8,018 nt of DNA from NCBI GenBank assembly GCA_045119835.1, contig JBGVED010000034.1:1-8018 (forward strand), read 5' to 3'. Below, piece by piece: positions 5,537 to 8,018 of this stretch. Each line of letters begins with the position of its first letter. Positions within the stretch are counted from its first letter, which is position 1. This stretch comes from CALVUJ01 sp045119835. Its GTDB lineage: Bacteria > Bacillota_I > Bacilli_A > RFN20 > DUOF01. The notes below the pieces were generated by a model. It saw nothing but the letters and a program-made list of their open reading frames with translations. It was not told the origin of the DNA and did no database searches. The translations under genes and the position numbers were made by a program.

Positions 5537-5606
5537 ACTATTTAAAAATTTAAATTCTTAGGTAAAAATAAAAAAAAAGAACATTCTTATTTCTATGTAA
5601 CATTTT

Positions 5607-5638
5607 ACCATTTATTAAAATGGTTTGGTAAACCAAAC
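5607..5638. promoter_or_regulatory. Two overlapping short dyads, possible operator
   Basis: ACCATTT (5607-5613) pairs with AAATGGT (5618-5624) around ATTA. Immediately after it, GTTTGG (5623-5628) pairs with CCAAAC (5633-5638) around TAAA. They lie 70-100 bases upstream of the Fic-like remnant. Their position would suit an autoregulatory operator of a toxin-antitoxin promoter, but nothing here proves it. Confidence 0.3.
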
Positions 5639-5682
5639 AATCTAAAATAAGTGCAAAGTTTGCTTTTTCTTAAAAAATTTAA

Positions 5683-5710
5683 AAAGACCTAAAATTACTT
5701 TTAGGTCTTT
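5683..5710 (-). terminator. Intrinsic terminator of metF
   Basis: AAAGACCTAAAA (5683-5694) and TTTTAGGTCTTT (5699-5710) form a perfect 12-bp stem with a 4-base loop. On the minus strand it is followed by TTTTTAAATTTTTT, and it begins 30 bases past the metF stop codon. Runs of A on the other side could let it work in both directions. Confidence 0.85.
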
Positions 5711-5711
5711 G

Positions 5712-5726
5712 ATAATACGGAAAAAA
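5712..5726. repeat. Inverted repeat flanking metF, 3' copy
   Basis: ATAATACGGAAAAAA is the perfect reverse complement of 6655-6669. This copy lies between the metF stop codon and its terminator. Confidence 0.6.
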
Positions 5727-5739
5727 ATCTAATAAAAAA

Positions 5740-6609
5740 TTATGGATTAATTAAGTTCTTAATTCCATCACAGATTCTTTGAGCAACAATTGGGTTATTC
5801 ATTGTATAAATATGAATACCATCAACGCCGCTTGCGATTAAATCAATGATTTGGTCAATACAGTAGGTTAAACCTGCATCAAATAAAGCTTCTTTATTAT
5901 CGCCATACTTATTAAGTAAACGCTGTAACTTTGGTGGAATAGACGCACCGCAAAGGCTTACCATTCTTTCAATTTGAGCTTTGTTAATTACTGGGATTAC
6001 ACCGGCATCAATTGGGACATTAATGCCTGCAAGTTTAGTTCTTTCTACAAAATCATAAAAAATATTATTATCAAAAAATAACTGAGTAATAATATGGTCT
6101 GCCCCTGCTCTAACTTTTGCTTGAAGATTTAAAGTATCAGTTACTTTATCAGGTGATTCTGGGTGACATTCTGGGTAACCTGCCACACTAATCCCAAGCT
6201 TACTATTAGCTTTCACAAATTCTACTAGTTCACAAGCATGCTTAAAATCATTCTTAGGCTGCACATTTGGGTTAGCATCGCCTCTAAGAGCTAAGATGTT
6301 TTCTAATCCATGATCTTCTAAATTTTTAATCATAGTTAAAATTTCAATACGATCATAGGTTAGGCATGTTAAATGAACTAGAGCTTCAATATTATAGTCA
6401 TGCTTAATTTTACTTGCGATATCAACAGTTGCTGAATTAGTAACTGATCCACCTGCCCCAAAAGTTACCGAAATAAAATCAGGATTTAAACTTGAAAGAA
6501 TCTCTAAAGTTTTATCAATATTTTTTAGTGCTTCGTCTCTTTTTGGTGGGAAGATTTCAAATGAAACAATTGGATGTTTTTTATTTTTGAAGATATCTGA
6601 AATTAGCAT
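5740..6609 (-). CDS. metF: 5,10-methylenetetrahydrofolate reductase
   Basis: The enzyme reduces 5,10-methylene-tetrahydrofolate to 5-methyl-tetrahydrofolate using FAD and NAD(P)H, supplying the methyl group for methionine synthesis in the cytoplasm. The 289-residue protein is complete and of normal bacterial length (a single TIM barrel). Visible family signatures are VSFEIFPPK with the proton-donor Glu18 (equivalent to E. coli Glu28) and SVTFGAGGS (47-55). LVHLTCLTYDR (77-87), LALRGD with Asp111 (E. coli Asp120), VAGYPECHPES (142-152), ITQLFFD (174-180) and IHIYTMN (265-271) also match. The ATG is preceded by AGGA 7 bases upstream. It follows lysR on the same strand after a 165-base gap with a terminator, and it has its own terminator, so it is probably transcribed alone. 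A perfect 15-base inverted repeat brackets it. No methionine synthase gene is in the window. Confidence 0.97.
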   Translation of the reverse strand: MLISDIFKNKKHPIVSFEIFPPKRDEALKNIDKTLEILSSLNPDFISVTFGAGGSVTNSATVDIASKIKHDYNIEALVHLTCLTYDRIEILTMIKNLEDHGLENILALRGDANPNVQPKNDFKHACELVEFVKANSKLGISVAGYPECHPESPDKVTDTLNLQAKVRAGADHIITQLFFDNNIFYDFVERTKLAGINVPIDAGVIPVINKAQIERMVSLCGASIPPKLQRLLNKYGDNKEALFDAGLTYCIDQIIDLIASGVDGIHIYTMNNPIVAQRICDGIKNLINP

Positions 6610-6622
6610 AATTCTATCCTTA

Positions 6623-6645
6623 CATTAAAGCTTTTTACTTTAATG
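6623..6645 (-). promoter_or_regulatory. metF: Leader hairpin just upstream of the metF ribosome site
   Basis: CATTAAAG (6623-6630) and CTTTAATG (6638-6645) form a perfect 8-bp stem with a 7-base loop. It sits directly against the AAGGA ribosome site (plus-strand TCCTT at 6617-6621). It is too small and featureless for a known SAM riboswitch. It may be a binding dyad or a translation-modulating hairpin. Confidence 0.35.
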
Positions 6646-6654
6646 TTTATCTTA

Positions 6655-6669
6655 TTTTTTCCGTATTAT
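6655..6669. repeat. Inverted repeat flanking metF, 5' copy
   Basis: TTTTTTCCGTATTAT is the reverse complement of 5712-5726. It lies between the lysR terminator and the metF leader hairpin, in the region where the metF promoter must be. Confidence 0.6.
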
Positions 6670-6678
6670 TCTTAAGAA

Positions 6679-6697
6679 AGGCTACCATAAGTAGCCT
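6679..6697 (-). terminator. Probable terminator of lysR
   Basis: AGGCTAC (6679-6685) and GTAGCCT (6691-6697) form a perfect 7-bp stem with a 5-base loop. On the minus strand it continues as TTCTTAA, a modest T-run. It lies about 80 bases past the lysR stop codon and separates lysR from metF transcription. Confidence 0.6.
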
Positions 6698-6715
6698 CTT
6701 TGATGTTTGCTATTA

Positions 6716-6738
6716 TATTATAACTCCACATTATAATA
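6716..6738. repeat. AT-rich dyad between lysR and its terminator
   Basis: TATTATAA (6716-6723) and TTATAATA (6731-6738) are perfect 8-base arms with a 7-base loop. All pairs are A-T, so the structure is weak. Its role is unknown. Confidence 0.3.
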
Positions 6739-6774
6739 AAATTAAATAAAAGGATAGTGTGATATAAATTTTAC

Positions 6775-7692
6775 TTATATCAACTTAACATTTTCATTCT
6801 TTAAATATTCTTTTAAGTAATCAATATAACTACTTGCAATATTTGAGAAAGTTACATTTTTACGTTTAATATAACCAATTTCCATCTTAGTATCACTCTT
6901 AAGTGGAATTGATACAATCTTTGGATTAAGTTCACTTGAAATAATACCAGATGAGAAAGTATAACCATTTAAACCGATTAAGAGGTTAAATAAGGTAGCT
7001 CGGTCTGATACACGAATAATCTTAGTACCTAAATCATTTCGTAAAATTTCTTCCGCAAAATAATCAGTACTGTAAATTCCTTGTTCATATGAAAGGAATG
7101 GATACTGTGCTAGTTCCTCCATAGTAACTTCACTCTTTGAGGCAAGAGGATTATCAGAACTTAAAAATACATGAGTATCAGCAACTGCTAAAGGACAAAA
7201 TTCAAGGTCTTTATCTCTTAAAGTACGATTAATTACTGCTCGGTTAAAATCTGATAAGAAAATCAATCCTAGGTCAGCAGTCATATTATGCACGTCATCA
7301 ATAATGTCAATGGTTCTAGTTTCTCTTAAACAAAAATCGTATTTGTCCATACCATATTCGTTTACAAGCTTAATAAAACCACTTACCGCAAATGAATAAT
7401 GTTGGCTACTTACCACGAATCTTACCATGCGTGATCGTTCTTTCTTATAATGCTCTTTAAGTAGATCAGCTTGTTCTACTACAGCACGAGCATATCCTAA
7501 GAACTCCATACCTTCATTAGTGATTTCAATACCCCTACTTGATCTTGAAAAAATTGATAAATTTAATTCCTGTTCAAGATCTTTTATGGAAGTTGAAATT
7601 GTCGGCTGAGTAACAAACATTCTACTAGCCGCTTCATTTATAGACTTATATTGTGCTACGGTTAATGCGTATCGTAATTGTTGTAATTTCAT
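6775..7692 (-). CDS. LysR-type transcriptional regulator
   Basis: This 305-residue protein has the normal LysR length. The N-terminal winged helix-turn-helix is clear. MKLQQLRYALTVAQYKS (1-17) leads into SINEAASRMFVTQPTISTSI (17-36, recognition helix at VTQPTIST) and LEQELNLSIFSRSSRGIEIT (39-58). A linker helix (about 60-88) precedes the periplasmic-binding-protein-like effector domain (about 92-295). The co-inducer is not readable. The start is firm from the family N-terminus, although the only ribosome-like sequence (AAGGG) lies just 2 bases before the ATG. The gene lies upstream of metF on the same strand, but the arrangement is unlike the divergent metR-metE pair of enterobacteria, so control of metF is only a possibility. 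The opening MKLQQLRY also occurs in CysB, but the rest does not follow CysB. Confidence 0.93.
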   Translation of the reverse strand: MKLQQLRYALTVAQYKSINEAASRMFVTQPTISTSIKDLEQELNLSIFSRSSRGIEITNEGMEFLGYARAVVEQADLLKEHYKKERSRMVRFVVSSQHYSFAVSGFIKLVNEYGMDKYDFCLRETRTIDIIDDVHNMTADLGLIFLSDFNRAVINRTLRDKDLEFCPLAVADTHVFLSSDNPLASKSEVTMEELAQYPFLSYEQGIYSTDYFAEEILRNDLGTKIIRVSDRATLFNLLIGLNGYTFSSGIISSELNPKIVSIPLKSDTKMEIGYIKRKNVTFSNIASSYIDYLKEYLKNENVKLI

Positions 7693-7739
7693 ACCCTTAC
7701 CATATTTTTCAAACTATAACAATTTAATGATAACAAAGA

Positions 7740-7754
7740 AATCAATGTTTGATT
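7740..7754. promoter_or_regulatory. Candidate LysR binding dyad upstream of lysR
   Basis: AATCAATGTTTGATT is a perfect dyad (AATCAA / TTGATT) with a 3-base centre, 48-62 bases before the lysR start. It contains ATC-N9-GAT, a spacing seen in LysR-family sites, and LysR regulators commonly control their own genes. A TATAGT box lies between it and the gene at 7713-7718 (minus strand). It could equally be an autoregulatory site or a chance AT-rich dyad. Confidence 0.35.
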
Positions 7755-7911
7755 ACAGACTTTGACTAAATAAAGTGTTATTTCTATGAAATATTTAAGA
7801 ATTTCTTTTAAACTTATGTAACTTAGCATATTTAATCATAATATTGCGATCTAAAGCATATATTGATTGTGCATTATTAACCTAAAAGTCGTATTTTATG
7901 CACTCAAATCC
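7755..7911. other. Gene-free spacer upstream of lysR
   Basis: No reading frame or RNA gene is evident. GTGCAT (7869-7874) and ATGCAC (7898-7903) are inverted with a 23-base loop just past the end of the gene at 7912-8018. They could be a weak terminator, but no T-run follows. Confidence 0.4.
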
Positions 7912-8018
7912 TTAAGTTAATTTGACACCTAGTTTTTCAAGATATAGGGAATCTCTGGCTGTAACTTCTGATGTCCATCTTTTATTCTTAAGTTTTATAG
8001 ATACATTTACATTCTCTA
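7912..8018 (-). CDS. 3' end of an unassigned protein-coding gene (partial)
   Basis: The minus strand is open from the window edge to TAA at 7912-7914, giving the last 34 residues of a protein. They contain IKLKNKRWTSEV (7-18), then TARDSLYLEKLGVKLT. I do not recognise the family. The alternating basic strand with a central Trp faintly recalls OB-fold proteins such as single-stranded DNA-binding proteins, but that is not enough for a call. The next two minus-strand frames are closed quickly by stops, and the composition is protein-like (Trp, balanced charges), so a real C-terminus is plausible. It ends about 220 bases before the lysR start, on the same strand. Confidence 0.4.
   Translation of the reverse strand, partial: ENVNVSIKLKNKRWTSEVTARDSLYLEKLGVKLT

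Noticed and set aside
5367..5561. Plus-strand open frame of 64 codons
   Set aside because: It is the shadow of the minus-strand Fic-like remnant, whose translation carries a recognisable motif; it also begins inside the repeat cluster with no ribosome site.
6610..6774. SAM riboswitch or T-box upstream of metF
   Set aside because: The space after the lysR terminator is about 70 bases and shows only one small hairpin, without the conserved loops or multi-helix layout of these leaders.
6775..7692. Naming the LysR regulator metR or cysB because of its neighbour and its MKLQQLRY start
   Set aside because: It is not divergent from a metE gene, and the sequence after the first residues does not follow MetR or CysB; many LysR subfamilies share this opening.

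Overview
This AT-rich window (roughly 70% A+T by eye) carries every recognisable gene on the minus strand. It splits into a scarred mobile-element zone (about 1-5540) and a quieter chromosomal zone (about 5680-8018). I cannot name the organism. The genes suit a low-GC bacterium with many insertion sequences, and the short (289-residue) MetF and the LysR regulator suggest a Firmicute or a low-GC proteobacterium. Tryptophan is encoded by TGG and one broken reading frame ends at TGA, so the standard code is used.

Mobile zone, read in the minus direction (high to low coordinates). First come a 52-codon remnant that looks like the N-terminus of a Fic-family or VbhA-antitoxin-like protein (5378-5536) and a short block of paired direct repeats (5278-5377). 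Next is an unassigned 247-residue gene (4323-5066) with a motif resembling DUF6431, a domain often linked to transposases. An array of helically phased direct repeats (4116-4216) then precedes a truncated IS21-type istA (3279-3962). The istA frame stops where an IS110/IS1111-family element (transposase 2104-3234) begins. Its 3' non-coding end can fold into a long structured RNA (1927-2039). Then come the last codons and 3' RNA (1659-1831) of a third, almost erased IS110-type copy. A second intact IS110-family transposase gene (391-1572) follows. The first 390 bases hold no gene, but part of them resembles group II intron RNA.

The strongest unusual signal is the pair of RNA-like structures at 1659-1749 and 1927-2039. 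Both lie in the same position relative to an IS110-type transposase 3' end. They share one architecture (outer stem, 3' bulge, long inner stem, large loop) and a conserved 3'-flanking module. Their stem sequences differ almost completely yet stay paired. This is what two diverged bridge RNAs (seekRNAs) of IS1111-type elements should look like.

Chromosomal zone: a LysR-type regulator (6775-7692) is followed on the same strand by metF (5740-6609), which makes 5-methyltetrahydrofolate for methionine synthesis. Each has its own hairpin terminator, so they are probably separate transcripts. A perfect 15-nt inverted repeat brackets metF. The window ends inside the 3' end of another minus-strand gene (7912-8018).
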